From: Pseudomonadota bacterium
Lineage (GTDB): Bacteria; Pseudomonadota; Alphaproteobacteria; Acetobacterales; Acetobacteraceae
Direction of reading: 5' to 3'
DNA length: 64,000 nucleotides
Assembly: GCA_021816925.1 (NCBI GenBank)
Contig: JAKAWQ010000005.1
Location: forward strand, 30,745 to 94,744
In this document: one piece after another, positions 44,077 through 52,222 of the stretch
Position numbering within the stretch: the first letter of the stretch is position 1
Layout: every line of letters begins with the position of its first letter
Translations under genes and position numbers: made by a program
Notes under the pieces: generated by a model
What the model was told of the DNA's origin: nothing
Databases searched by the model: none
The model's input: the letters and a program-made list of their open reading frames with translations, nothing else

Positions 44077-44845
44077 ATGGCGCTCTTTCCCTGCGCCATT
44101 GCCACCGTCTCCCTCTCCGGCAGCCTGCCGGAGAAGCTCGCCGGAGAAGCTCGAGGCCGCCGCGGCCGTCGGCTTCGACGCAGTGGAGATCTACGAGAAC
44201 GATCTCCTCGCCTATGGCGGCTCGCCGGCCGAGGGGCGGCGAATTGCCGGCGATCTCGGGCTCGCGATCGTGCTCTATCGGCCCTTGCGCGACTTCGCGG
44301 CGATGCCGGAGCCGATGCGAAACCGGAATCCCGACCGCGCCGAGCGCAAGTTCGATGTCATGGAGGCGCTCGGCACCAAACTCATCCTGGTCTGCAGCAA
44401 CGTCCAGACTGCCGCGCTCGACGACCCGGCGCGCGCCGCTGCCGCGCATGGACCCGCTCTCCCTTTCGCGACACTTCCGCAACTTCCCCGGCCAGGGCCA
44501 GCTTCCGCTCCTCGCTTTCTTGCGTGCCGTCCTGGCCGCAGGTTACCGAGGCCCGCTTTCCCTCGAGATTTTCAATGACGACTTCCGCGCGGCCCCGGCT
44601 CGCTTGATTGCGCGTGACGGGCTCCGCTCCTTGATCCTGCTCGCCTCGCTCGGAGGCGGGCGCGGGCACTGCGGCCGAGGCGCTGCCCGCGCCGCCGCAA
44701 TTGGCCGGCGTCGAGTTCCTCGAGTTCGCTGTGGACGAAACGAGCGCCGAGGCATTGGCAGCGCATCTCTTGCGGCTCGGGTTTCGTCATGCCGGACGAC
44801 ATCGCTCGAAGATGGTCGATCTCTATCGTCAGGGCGGCATCAACC
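44077..44845 (+). pseudogene. Broken QuiC-like 3-dehydroshikimate dehydratase (isomerase/HPPD fusion)
   Basis: Family wording is clear but split over three frames. Frame 1: MALFPCAIATVSLSGSLPEKL; frame 2: EAAAAVGFDAVEIYENDLLAYGGSP to ERKFDVMEALGTKLILVCSNVQ; frame 3: MDPLSLSRHFRNFPGQGQLPLLAFLRAVL to LSLEIFNDDF; then a further shift into AGVEFLEFAVDETSAEALAAHLLRLGFRHAGRHRSKMVDLYRQGGINL, the start of the HPPD-like domain. Lesions: a 13-bp tandem duplication (44128-44153), loss of about 110 barrel residues near 44448, a frameshift near 44665 and truncation at about 44845. An intact member would dehydrate 3-dehydroshikimate to protocatechuate; this one cannot. Confidence 0.82.
44128..44153 (+). 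repeat. 13-bp tandem duplication that breaks the QuiC-like gene
   Basis: CCGGAGAAGCTCG occurs twice in direct succession. Removing one copy restores the reading frame SLPEKLEAAAAVGFDAVEIYEN, so this duplication is itself the first inactivating lesion. Confidence 0.85.
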
Positions 44846-44847
44846 TA

Positions 44848-45078
44848 GACCTCGGCACAGAGGTTTTGACTGATTGGCCCTGGGCGGCGGCCAGCTCCGG
44901 GAGGGCCTTGCGGTCGACCAGCACAGCGATGCTGCGCGCGACACCTGGCTGTCGTGCGATCAACCAGGCCTTCTCGAGCGAGGCGATCATCTAGTGAACG
45001 ACTGGCGGGCTGACGCGAAAGAACCGCTGCATATCCGCTTCGGCCGGCGGCCGGCCGAGCACCAGCGTGTAGGCATGG
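44848..45078 (-). pseudogene. Remnant of a winged-helix (LexA-N-like) DNA-binding protein
   Basis: Reading the minus strand gives HAYTLVLGRPPAEADMQRFFRVSPPVVH, a TAG stop at 44993-44991, then MIASLEKAWLIARQPGVARSIAVLVD and KALPEL, ending near KTSV. This matches a family of small LexA-N-like helix-turn-helix proteins in which a glutamine (CAG) usually stands where the TAG is. The N-terminus is cut off where the IS630 fragment begins and the C-terminus runs up to the QuiC-like remnant. Family recognition is from memory, not a search. Confidence 0.6.
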
Positions 45079-45545
45079 CCAATTTGTTCGTCTTCCTCGA
45101 TGCTCACCGCTCATGGCGTCATGTGAAGGTAACCGACCATCGCACTGCGCGTGACTTCGCGCACTGCATGCGCGATCTGGTCGATGTCCATTATCCTCAG
45201 GCCGCTCTCACGCGGGTGGTGCTGGACGATCTCTCGATGCACACCGCCGGTGCCCTATACGAAACCTTCCCGGCGCCGGAAGCACACCGCGTGCTGCAAC
45301 GTCTCGAGTTCCACTGCACGCCCAAGCACGCCAGTTGGCTGAACATGGCCGAGATCGAGATCGGCGTGCTGCGCGGCCAGTGTCTCGACAGGCGCATCGG
45401 AGAGCGCAACCGTCTCGTCACCGAACTAAACGCTTGGCAACAGCAGCGTAATGCGTCCGGGGCTCGCACAAAGTGGATGTTCACCACCGAACGCGCACGC
45501 AGCAAGCTGGCCCGCGCCTATCCGGATACCGCCAAGGAGCCATAA
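45072..45545 (+). mobile_element. IS630-family transposase, 3' fragment
   Basis: The frame encodes GMANLFVFLDAHRSWRHVKVTDHRTARDFAHCMRDLVDVHY, then LTRVVLDDLSMHT, CTPKHASWLNMAEIEIGVL and GARTKWMFTTERARSKLARAYP: the C-terminal half of an IS630 DDE transposase, including the second aspartate (LDDL) and the final glutamate (EIEIG). The N-terminal HTH domain and the first catalytic aspartate are missing, so it is inactive. No terminal inverted repeats or TA target duplication could be identified at either side. Confidence 0.85.
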
Positions 45546-45731
45546 TCTCTGTGCATGGGTACTAGGCCCCAATCCGCCAAGCCCTTGCAGAACCGAATCG
45601 CCCTGTCGGCACGTCTGCCTCCGTTCCGCAATTCGGGACAAAGATACAGGTTCAGCGCCATTCCGGCCAGCCGCCTTTCCGTGCGAGGCTCGCAACCCCA
45701 CATCCGGGGCGGTAGAAAGAGGGGGAACCCG

Positions 45732-46907
45732 ATGAACGAATCGTGCATCGTCGGCTGGGCGCACAGCCCATTCGGCAAGCTCGAGGAGCCTGATGTCGAG
45801 AGCCTGATCGGCCGCGTGGCAGCGGCGGCCATTGCGGATGCGGCGGTCACGCCTTCCGAGATCGACGGCGTTTTCATCGGCACTTTCAACGCCGGGTTCA
45901 GCCGCCAGTGCTTTCCCGCCTCGCTCGCGATGAATGCGGTTCCGGAGCTTCGCTTCAAGCCCGCAACGACGTACGAGAATGCCTGCGCCTCCGGATCCGC
46001 GGCCGTGCATGGCGGGCGCGATTTCATCGCCGCCGGCCGCGGCCGTTTCGCGCTCGTCATCGGTGTCGAGAAGATGACGGCGGCAACGCCTGCCGAGATC
46101 GCGGACCATCTGCTCGCCGCGTCCTATCGGCGCGAGGAAGGCGAAATCCCGGGCGGCTTTGCGGGCGTCTTCGCGCGCATCGCCCAATCCTACTTCCAGC
46201 GCTACGGCGAGCAGTCCGACGCGCTCGCCGCCATTGCGGCCAAGAACCACAAGAACGGCGTGGATAACCCCTACGCGCAGATGCGGCGAGACCTCGGCTA
46301 CGAATTCTGCCGCACGGTTTCGGAGAAGAACCCCTACGTCGTACCTCCACTCAGGCGTACCGACTGCTCGCTCGTCTCCGACGGCGCTGCCGCGCTCGTC
46401 CTCGCCGAAGCCGAGGCCGCGCGTGCGCTTGCGCCCGGTCGCGCGGTTCGCTTCCGCGCTGCACTCCACGTGAACGATCTGCTTCCGCTGTCGCGCCGCG
46501 ACCCCACGCGTTTCGAGGCCGCGGCGCTCGCCTGGTCACGCGCGCTCGCGGAGGCGGACCTTACGCTTGATGATCTCTCGTTCGTCGAGACGCATGACTG
46601 CTTCACCATCGCGGAGCTTCTCGAATACGAGGCGATGGGGCTGACACCGCCCGGGCAAGGTGCGCGCGCGGTGTTCGCGGGCTGGACCGCGCCGGGAGGC
46701 CGGCTGCCGGTCAATCGTTCGGGCGGCCTCAAGGCCAAGGGGCACCCGGTGGGTGCCACCGGTGTTTCGATGCACATCATGGCTGCGATGCAGCTCACGG
46801 GCGAGGCGGGGGCGATGCAGCTTCCGCGCGCCGAGGTGGGCGGGGTTTTCAACATGGGCGGAGCGGGCGTGGCCAATTACGTTTCGATCCTCGAGCGCCC
46901 GCATTGA
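45732..46907 (+). CDS. Thiolase family protein (SCP-x/acetyl-CoA acetyltransferase-like)
   Basis: A 391-residue thiolase. The active cysteine is C85 in YENACASGSAAVHGG; the other catalytic segments are ETHDCFTIAELLEYE (about 278-292) and GHPVGATGVSMHIM (about 337-350). The subgroup is the SCP-x-like thiolases that often pair with a DUF35/OB-fold partner, but no such gene is adjacent. It probably claisen-condenses or cleaves an acyl-CoA. The gene is intact although flanked by degraded ones; the ATG follows GGGGGAACCCG. Confidence 0.9.
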   Translation: MNESCIVGWAHSPFGKLEEPDVESLIGRVAAAAIADAAVTPSEIDGVFIGTFNAGFSRQCFPASLAMNAVPELRFKPATTYENACASGSAAVHGGRDFIAAGRGRFALVIGVEKMTAATPAEIADHLLAASYRREEGEIPGGFAGVFARIAQSYFQRYGEQSDALAAIAAKNHKNGVDNPYAQMRRDLGYEFCRTVSEKNPYVVPPLRRTDCSLVSDGAAALVLAEAEAARALAPGRAVRFRAALHVNDLLPLSRRDPTRFEAAALAWSRALAEADLTLDDLSFVETHDCFTIAELLEYEAMGLTPPGQGARAVFAGWTAPGGRLPVNRSGGLKAKGHPVGATGVSMHIMAAMQLTGEAGAMQLPRAEVGGVFNMGGAGVANYVSILERPH

Positions 46908-46978
46908 GGGGGCCCCGCGGGAATGCGGTTTCCTGCGGCGCGATCGCTCGGCCGCCGCTGAACGGGAGGTTGCCAGCC

Positions 46979-47483
46979 ATGAGTACTTGCGTTCGATCTT
47001 CTCGCATCAACCTGCCGGTGCGGCTCTCTGCCGCGGTTCCGCTCGGCATCGTGCTTGTGGCCAGCCCGTGGGCGCTTTCGCCGGGCCTGCATGCGGGCAC
47101 CTCTGCGGCCTTCGCCCGCGGCGGGTGGTGCCGGTCACGGCGGCGGGATCGCGGCCGGCCCCGGTCCGGCGGGTCCCGGCGAGCTTGCCAGCGCGCTTGG
47201 CGCGCTCAACGCCGCGCACGCCAATCCTGCGGCGCTCGCCTCCCCCGCGCCGACGTCCGGGGTGGGCAGGATCGCCGCCTAGGATCAAGCAATGCTGGCG
47301 GCGCCGGCACTGCCGGATGCAACCCAAGCCGAGGTCGCGGTGCGCGACCAGGCGATTGCGTCCGCGCGCAGCGTGGAGCTTGCGGCGGCCGCCAACAAGC
47401 CGTTGAGCCCGGCCGTGGTGGCGCAAGTGGAAAACCTGCCTGGACTGCCTCCGACCGACCCGATGCTCGGTGTTGCGCCGTGA
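46979..47483 (+). pseudogene. Broken gene for a small secreted Ala/Gly-rich protein
   Basis: A signal-peptide-like start (MSTCVRSSRINLPVRLSAAVPLGIVLVASPWALS) runs into a Gly-rich stretch. A one-base shift near 47128 moves to the frame AGHGGGIAAGP then LASALGALNAAHANPAALASPAPTSGVGRIAA, ended by TAG at 47280-47282; the frame continues DQAMLAAPALPDATQAEVAVRDQAIASARSVELAAAANKPLSPAVVAQVENLPGLPP to 47483. The pieces read as one protein of the Gly/Ala-rich exported family common in Rhizobiales and Rhodospirillales. Function of the family is unknown to me. Confidence 0.65.
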
Positions 47484-47488
47484 CGAAG

Positions 47489-47521
47489 GCCTGACCTTCG
47501 CGCTATCCAGCGAGCGCCGCG
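47489..47521. repeat. Direct repeat, left copy, flanking the DUF3311/SSS genes
   Basis: GGCCTGACCTTCGCGCT then A(T)CCAGCGAGCGCCGCG; it matches 49376-49411 except for a 3-base gap and one substitution. In the right copy this sequence encodes the last residues (AALAG, stop) of the M20 hydrolase on the minus strand, so the left copy looks like a stray duplicate of that gene's end. Confidence 0.7.
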
Positions 47522-47726
47522 GACGCGGCCAGAGGGTTCGGTGATGCCCCTGGCCGCCCGAACGGGTCCATCCGGACGCACCCGTGAGCAGCCCGTCGCG
47601 TCCTGCGGGCCCAGGATGCGGCGCTCCGCCCTTCAAAAGGGCCGCCCTCTGACTATGTGTTTTTTGATGTTGTCGTCGCTTCCGGAGTGGTAAGCTTTTC
47701 GCCTTCTCCGGAGTGGGGGGCGTGAC

Positions 47727-47924
47727 ATGAAGCTGATTTATTGGCTCGCGGTGGTGCCGTTCGTGGGCATGCTGATCGGCCCGATCCTGCACAACGATGT
47801 CCACCCGCTGATCCTCGGCATGCCCTTCCCGCTTGGTTGGATTGCCGTCTGGGTTGTTCTCACAGCAGTCATCATGGCGATCGTCTATGCGATTGATCCC
47901 GCGAATCGCGAGGGCGGGTCATGA
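47727..47924 (+). CDS. DUF3311 small membrane protein
   Basis: A 65-residue protein with two hydrophobic segments (about residues 3-22 and 36-56) and the phrase LGMPFPLGWIAVWVVLTAVIMAIVY, typical of DUF3311 proteins that are encoded just before sodium:solute symporters. It is probably an accessory subunit of the transporter. GGAGTGGGGGG lies upstream as a ribosome-binding site, and it overlaps the symporter gene by 4 nt. Confidence 0.87.
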   Translation: MKLIYWLAVVPFVGMLIGPILHNDVHPLILGMPFPLGWIAVWVVLTAVIMAIVYAIDPANREGGS

Positions 47925-49381
47925 TTGCCGCGCTCGCGCTGATTGCACTTGCCGCGCTCGCAGCACTCGCGCTCGGGGTGCTGGCCCGCGCGGGACGCGA
48001 AATGGGGATTGAGCAATGGGCCGTGGGCGGCCGAGGATTCGGGTGGATTTTCGTCTTTCTGCTACTCGCCGGCGAGATCTACACCACCTTCACCTTCCTC
48101 GGTGCATCTGGCTTTTCCTACGGGCTCGGCGCGCCGGTTTATTACATTCTCGCCTACGGTTCGCTCGCCTATGTGATCGCCTATTTCCTGTTACCGCCGA
48201 TCTGGACCTATGCCCGCACGCACGGTTTGCATTCGCAGCCCGACTTCTTCGTCCGCAAATATGATAGCCAGGCACTCGGCGCACTGGTTGCGCTCGTCGA
48301 TCTCATTGCCCTTATTCCCTATCTCGTGCTGCAACTGACCGGGCTTGGCATCATCGTTGCCGCTGCGGGCTATGGCGCGGTGCCGAAGGATCTCGCCATC
48401 GTCATCGGCGCGGCCATTGTCACCGCCTATGTGATGGTGTCCGGCGTCCGCGGCTCTGCCTGGACGTCGGTCGTGAAGGACGTGCTGATCCTCGCGGTCG
48501 TGCTTTTCCTTGGCCTCTACCTGCCGTTTCATCTCTATGGCGGCATCGGCCCGATGTTCGAAAAGATTGCTGCTGCCAAACCGGGCTTTCTCATCTTCCA
48601 CCCGAGCGGGCAGAGCGTTTCCTGGTTTGTCTCCACGGTACTGCTGACGGCGCTCGGCTTCTTCATGTGGCCGCATTCCTTCGCCGCGTGTTACACGGCG
48701 CGCGACGCGCGCGTATTCCGCCGCAACGCGATCGTGCTGCCGATCTACCAGCTCATCCTTCTGTTCGTGTTCTTCGTGGGCTTCGCCGCCGTGCTTGCGG
48801 TTCCGGGCCTCAAGGGGGCTGCCACCAACCTTGCGCTGTTCAAACTTGCGACCAAGGAGTTCCCGCCGGCGGTCGTCGGGCTGATCGGCGCCGCCGGCGT
48901 CTTCACCGCCCTTGTCCCCGGCTCACTCATCTCCATGACCGCGGCGATGCTGCTTGCCAAGAATCTGATCGGCCTCGCCCGTCCCGCCGCGACCAACGAC
49001 CAGACGGTCGCGCTGGCGAAGTGGCTCGTGCCGGTGGTGATGCTGGTCGGGCTCTATTTCACGATCACCGGCAACGCCACCATCGTGACGATGCTGCTGG
49101 TTGGCTATAGCTTTGTCACTCAGCTCTTTCCGGTCGTCGTGGCAAGCCTGATGCCGCGCAATCTCACCACCGCCGCCGGCGCCTTCGCCGGCATCCTTGC
49201 CGGCGTGGTCGTGGCGACGATCCTCACCTTCACCCACGCCACTATCGGCACGTTGCTGCCCGGGGTGCCGGAAGTAATCCGCGATCTCAATGTCGGCATC
49301 ATTGCCTTGGCCGCCAACGTCATCGTTCTGATTGCGGTGAGCGCGCTCACGCGGAGCTCCCGCGCCCGGGCGGCGGCCTGA
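47921..49381 (+). CDS. Sodium:solute symporter (SSS family, MctP-like)
   Basis: A 486-residue transporter with about 13 hydrophobic helices. SSS marks include EQWAVGGRGFGWIFVFLLLAGEIYTTFTFLGASGFSYG (about 28-65) and ALGFFMWPHSFAACYTARDARVFRRNAIVLPIYQ (about 246-279). Members with a DUF3311 partner usually take up monocarboxylates or similar organic acids. It is convergent with the M20 hydrolase gene, 11 bases apart. Confidence 0.92.
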   Translation: MIAALALIALAALAALALGVLARAGREMGIEQWAVGGRGFGWIFVFLLLAGEIYTTFTFLGASGFSYGLGAPVYYILAYGSLAYVIAYFLLPPIWTYARTHGLHSQPDFFVRKYDSQALGALVALVDLIALIPYLVLQLTGLGIIVAAAGYGAVPKDLAIVIGAAIVTAYVMVSGVRGSAWTSVVKDVLILAVVLFLGLYLPFHLYGGIGPMFEKIAAAKPGFLIFHPSGQSVSWFVSTVLLTALGFFMWPHSFAACYTARDARVFRRNAIVLPIYQLILLFVFFVGFAAVLAVPGLKGAATNLALFKLATKEFPPAVVGLIGAAGVFTALVPGSLISMTAAMLLAKNLIGLARPAATNDQTVALAKWLVPVVMLVGLYFTITGNATIVTMLLVGYSFVTQLFPVVVASLMPRNLTTAAGAFAGILAGVVVATILTFTHATIGTLLPGVPEVIRDLNVGIIALAANVIVLIAVSALTRSSRARAAA

Positions 49382-49411
49382 CCTTCGCGCTGCTACCCAG
49401 CGAGCGCCGCG
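49376..49411. repeat. Direct repeat, right copy, flanking the DUF3311/SSS genes
   Basis: GGCCTGACCTTCGCGCTGCT then ACCCAGCGAGCGCCGCG; spans the symporter stop and the last codons of the minus-strand M20 hydrolase. Partner of 47489-47521, so the two copies bracket about 1.85 kb. Confidence 0.7.
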
Positions 49412-50541
49412 CGAGCCGTCGCTGCGAGCCACGTTGCCGCCGCGGGCAGGATCGCGTCGTTGAAGTCGTAGTGCGGGCTGTGCAGGTCACGCCCGTCCGT
49501 ATTCGGGCCGTTGCCGATCCAGGCCAGCGCCCCCGGCCTTTGCTGGAGGTACCAGGCGAAATCCTCCCCGGTCATCGAGGGCGGAAGATCCCGCCGCACC
49601 GTAAGCCCCGCCGCCGCGCCCGCCTCCGCCGCCAGCGCGGCCTCGGTCTCCGTGTTGATCGTTGCCGTGCCCATCGTCGTCATCGACACGTCCGCCGTCA
49701 TGTCGAAGGTCGCGGCGACGCCTTCGCCGATGCGTCGAATCGTCTCGCCGATCATCAGATGCAGGTCCTTCCGGTAGGTCCGGAACGTGCCGCGCATCGT
49801 TGCCGTTTCGGGGATCTGGTTCGGCGCATTGCCGGCCTCGAGCATCCCGACCGTCACCACTGCTGCCTCGAGCGGACTTACGTTGCGCGACACGATCGAT
49901 TGCAACGCCAGAAGGAGATGCGCCGCGGCCACCATCGGATCCTTGGCCAGATGCGGTAGCGCCGCGTGCCCTGCCTTGCCGATCAGGGTGATCGTGAAGC
50001 GCTGCCCGGCCGCCATCACCGGCCCCCGGTGGAGCATCACGGTGCCCGCCTCGAGCCCCGGCCAGTTGTGGAAGGCGAAGATGCGCTCGAAGGGGAATCG
50101 CTCCAGGAGTCCGTCCGCGAGCATGGCGCGGGCGCCGCCGCCGCCCTCCTCGGCGGGCTGGAAGACGAGGCGCACGGTGCCCCGCCAGTCCGGATCGCGG
50201 AGCAGGAGCGCGGCCGCACCGAGCAGCGAGGCCGTATGCCCGTCATGGCCGCATGCGTGCATCACGCCGGGCCGCGTAGAGGCATAAGGGAGGTTCGTTT
50301 CCTCCGGGATTGGCAGAGCGTCCATGTCCGCTCTGAGGGCGACCGAGCGGTCCGAGCCGGGGCGCGTGAGCGTTGCCACCACGCCGTGCCCGCCCACGCC
50401 TTCCGCGAACGGAATGCCGAGCGCTGCCAGCCGCTCGGCGACGAACGCCGCCGTCGCCTGCTCATCGGTCGAAAGCTCCGGATGCGAGTGCAGATGCCGC
50501 CGCCACTCACGAAGCTGCACTGCCAGCGCCTCGTCCACCAT
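49393..50541 (-). CDS. M20 amidohydrolase (hippurate hydrolase/IAA-amino acid hydrolase-like)
   Basis: A 382-residue M20D hydrolase. REWRRHLHSHPELS at the N-terminus, VALRADMDALPIPEETNLPY, PGVMHACGHDGHTASLLGAA (metal-binding, about 91-110), LVFQPAEEGGGGA, and MTGEDFAWYLQQRPGA near 331-346 are all standard. It releases an amino acid from an N-acyl amide. It differs from the AbgA-like M20 protein at 38638 by lacking the insertion. The stop-proximal sequence is part of a direct repeat. Confidence 0.92.
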   Translation of the reverse strand: MVDEALAVQLREWRRHLHSHPELSTDEQATAAFVAERLAALGIPFAEGVGGHGVVATLTRPGSDRSVALRADMDALPIPEETNLPYASTRPGVMHACGHDGHTASLLGAAALLLRDPDWRGTVRLVFQPAEEGGGGARAMLADGLLERFPFERIFAFHNWPGLEAGTVMLHRGPVMAAGQRFTITLIGKAGHAALPHLAKDPMVAAAHLLLALQSIVSRNVSPLEAAVVTVGMLEAGNAPNQIPETATMRGTFRTYRKDLHLMIGETIRRIGEGVAATFDMTADVSMTTMGTATINTETEAALAAEAGAAAGLTVRRDLPPSMTGEDFAWYLQQRPGALAWIGNGPNTDGRDLHSPHYDFNDAILPAAATWLAATARAALAG

Positions 50542-50574
50542 CTCATCCCCACGCTCTCTTCCCTATCCCCCGCC

Positions 50575-51335
50575 TCAGGACGCGCAGTCCGGCTCCTCAC
50601 GATCCAGCACCCGCCGCCAGGCGTCGAGATGCAGGCGCGCGTCGAGCCGCTCGCCGCACGGCCCGTGCCAGTGCTTGCGCGAGCTTTCCGGCAACCGCTT
50701 CAGCCGCCGCCCGCTCGCCATCGCCGTCATCTGGTACATTGCCGTCCGCTCGGCGATGTAGAGTTCGTCGAACGCATCGAGCACCGTCGGCCCCGCCACG
50801 GTGACGCCGTGCGCACCCATGATCAGGATGGATTTTCCTCCCATTGCCGCGGCCAGCCTGTCACCCCCCTCGTTGCTGTCCGCCGTCCGGACGCCGCGGT
50901 GGTCCATGGCCACCCGGTCATTCAGCAGCATGTTGTTATGGTGCACGAGCGCAAGTTCCGGCAACTCCAAAAGCGAGAGCGTTGTGAGATATTGCGGGTG
51001 CACGTGCAGCACGCAAGCCGCATCCGGCCGCGCGAGATGGATGCGCGTGTGGACATGAAAGGCCACCTTGCACAACTCGCCCTCACCTCGCACTACGTGG
51101 CCATCGAGGTCGCACACGATCAGCCGGCTCGCCGTCAGCTCCTGGAAGAGGAAGCCGCACGGATTGATCAGGAAGAGCTTCTCGCCCCCGTATCGCTCTC
51201 GGGCAGCATCAGCGAGTTGCGGTTGCCGATCTGCTCGTTCCAGCCGAGCCGCGCGGCCACGCGGAAGACCGCTGCCATGTCGCAGCGCAGGCGCCACTCG
51301 CGCGCCTCCGTCTCGGTGTTGCCGAGTGTCTTCAC
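50575..51335 (-). pseudogene. Class II aldolase/adducin protein with a frameshift
   Basis: The N-terminal part (VKTLGNTETEAREWRLRCDMAAVFRVAARLGWNEQIGNRNSLMLPESDTG) and the rest (GEKLFLINPCGFLFQELTAS, VLHVHPQYLTTLS, MGAHGVTVAG) lie in different minus-strand frames. The switch is at the C5 run 51185-51189; one extra base there would give a single protein of about 253 residues, the normal size. The zinc-site histidines (HVHP) are kept. Either the gene is newly inactivated or one base was miscalled. GTG 51335 is the likely start. Confidence 0.75.
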
Positions 51336-51360
51336 GATCGGCGACGTCGTCCCGCTCCCT

Positions 51361-52028
51361 CTATCGCGAACCCCCGCTCCACCACCGCACCACGTTCTCG
51401 AGCAGGCGCGACACCGGCGCCTCGAACCCGTTGCGCCACAGGCTTCCGCAGAAGGTGATGGAGCCGACGGAGAATATCTCGCCGCCAGGCGGCGACCCGC
51501 CGTCGAGCGCCTGCCGGCCCACGAGGACGCGGCCCGTTCGCGCATCCGCCGTAAGCCATACCCGGTACCATCGGCCGCGGCACATCGGCACGCGGTTCCC
51601 AAGCGCGACCGTTCCGCCCGGCCAGGCGAGCCGCGCCGAAGCGCCGTTGCCGCCGATCAAGATAAGCGCGTTCGCCGCCTCGCTCTCCCCGGCCAGCACC
51701 GCGCGCGGCTCGCCCTCGATCCCAGGCGCGACCAGCACGGTCCAGGTGCGTGCAGCATTGTCTCCACTTGGCCCACGCCCGACGATGCCGTACGATCCCT
51801 GGTGGATCTGCTGCTGCCGTCCCGCGATCCGCTCGTCGAACCGGGGCGAGAGATCTTCGAAGCGCATGCCCGGGCCGGCCGGATTGGGATCGGCCGAAGG
51901 CACGCGCACGAGCCGCGCCCGGTACGGCGCCCGCCGGCGCGCACGCTTACATGGGCGCCGATCCTCTCCGCGGGCCGGCGGGAAAGGCGGTCGAGATAGC
52001 CGGTGATCGGAAGTTCGGCCTCGCTCAC
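51361..52028 (-). pseudogene. Truncated N,N-dimethylformamidase large-subunit-like gene
   Basis: The start SEAELPITGYLDRLSRRPAERIGAHVSVRAGG is in one frame; from about 51938 the match continues in another as APYRARLVRVPSADPNPAGPGM, then HQGSYGIVGRGP and WYRVWLTADARTG. This is the N-terminal region of dimethylformamidase beta-subunit-like proteins, which are about 700-750 residues long. Here the frame ends after about 215 residues, so there is both a frameshift and loss of the catalytic C-terminal part. Family assignment is by eye from the SYGIV and DPNPAGPGM motifs. Confidence 0.7.
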
Positions 52029-52222
52029 GCGGCTCCGATCGGCACCGCGCCGACGACCGCATCATCCTCGCGAGCGCCGGAGTCGCCTGTCAAGTGACAG
52101 CGCGCACAATGGTGCGGAATCTGCCTTGACCGTCGGCGCGTGCGCTCCGACACTCCGCCGCGCACGGCCTGCAATGGAGCCGCGCGCAGAGGGGCAAGGC
52201 AGACAACGAAGGAGACCGGATC

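Noticed and set aside
44874..45071. Plus-strand extension of the IS630 frame upstream of 45072
   Set aside because: This part is the reverse of the HTH remnant, which explains its sequence better; it has no likeness to the IS630 N-terminus.
47628..47664. GCCCTT-CAA-AAGGGC hairpin followed by a T6 run after the secreted-protein pseudogene
   Set aside because: Stem is short and the T-run starts 17 bases after it, so it does not fit an intrinsic terminator well enough to list.
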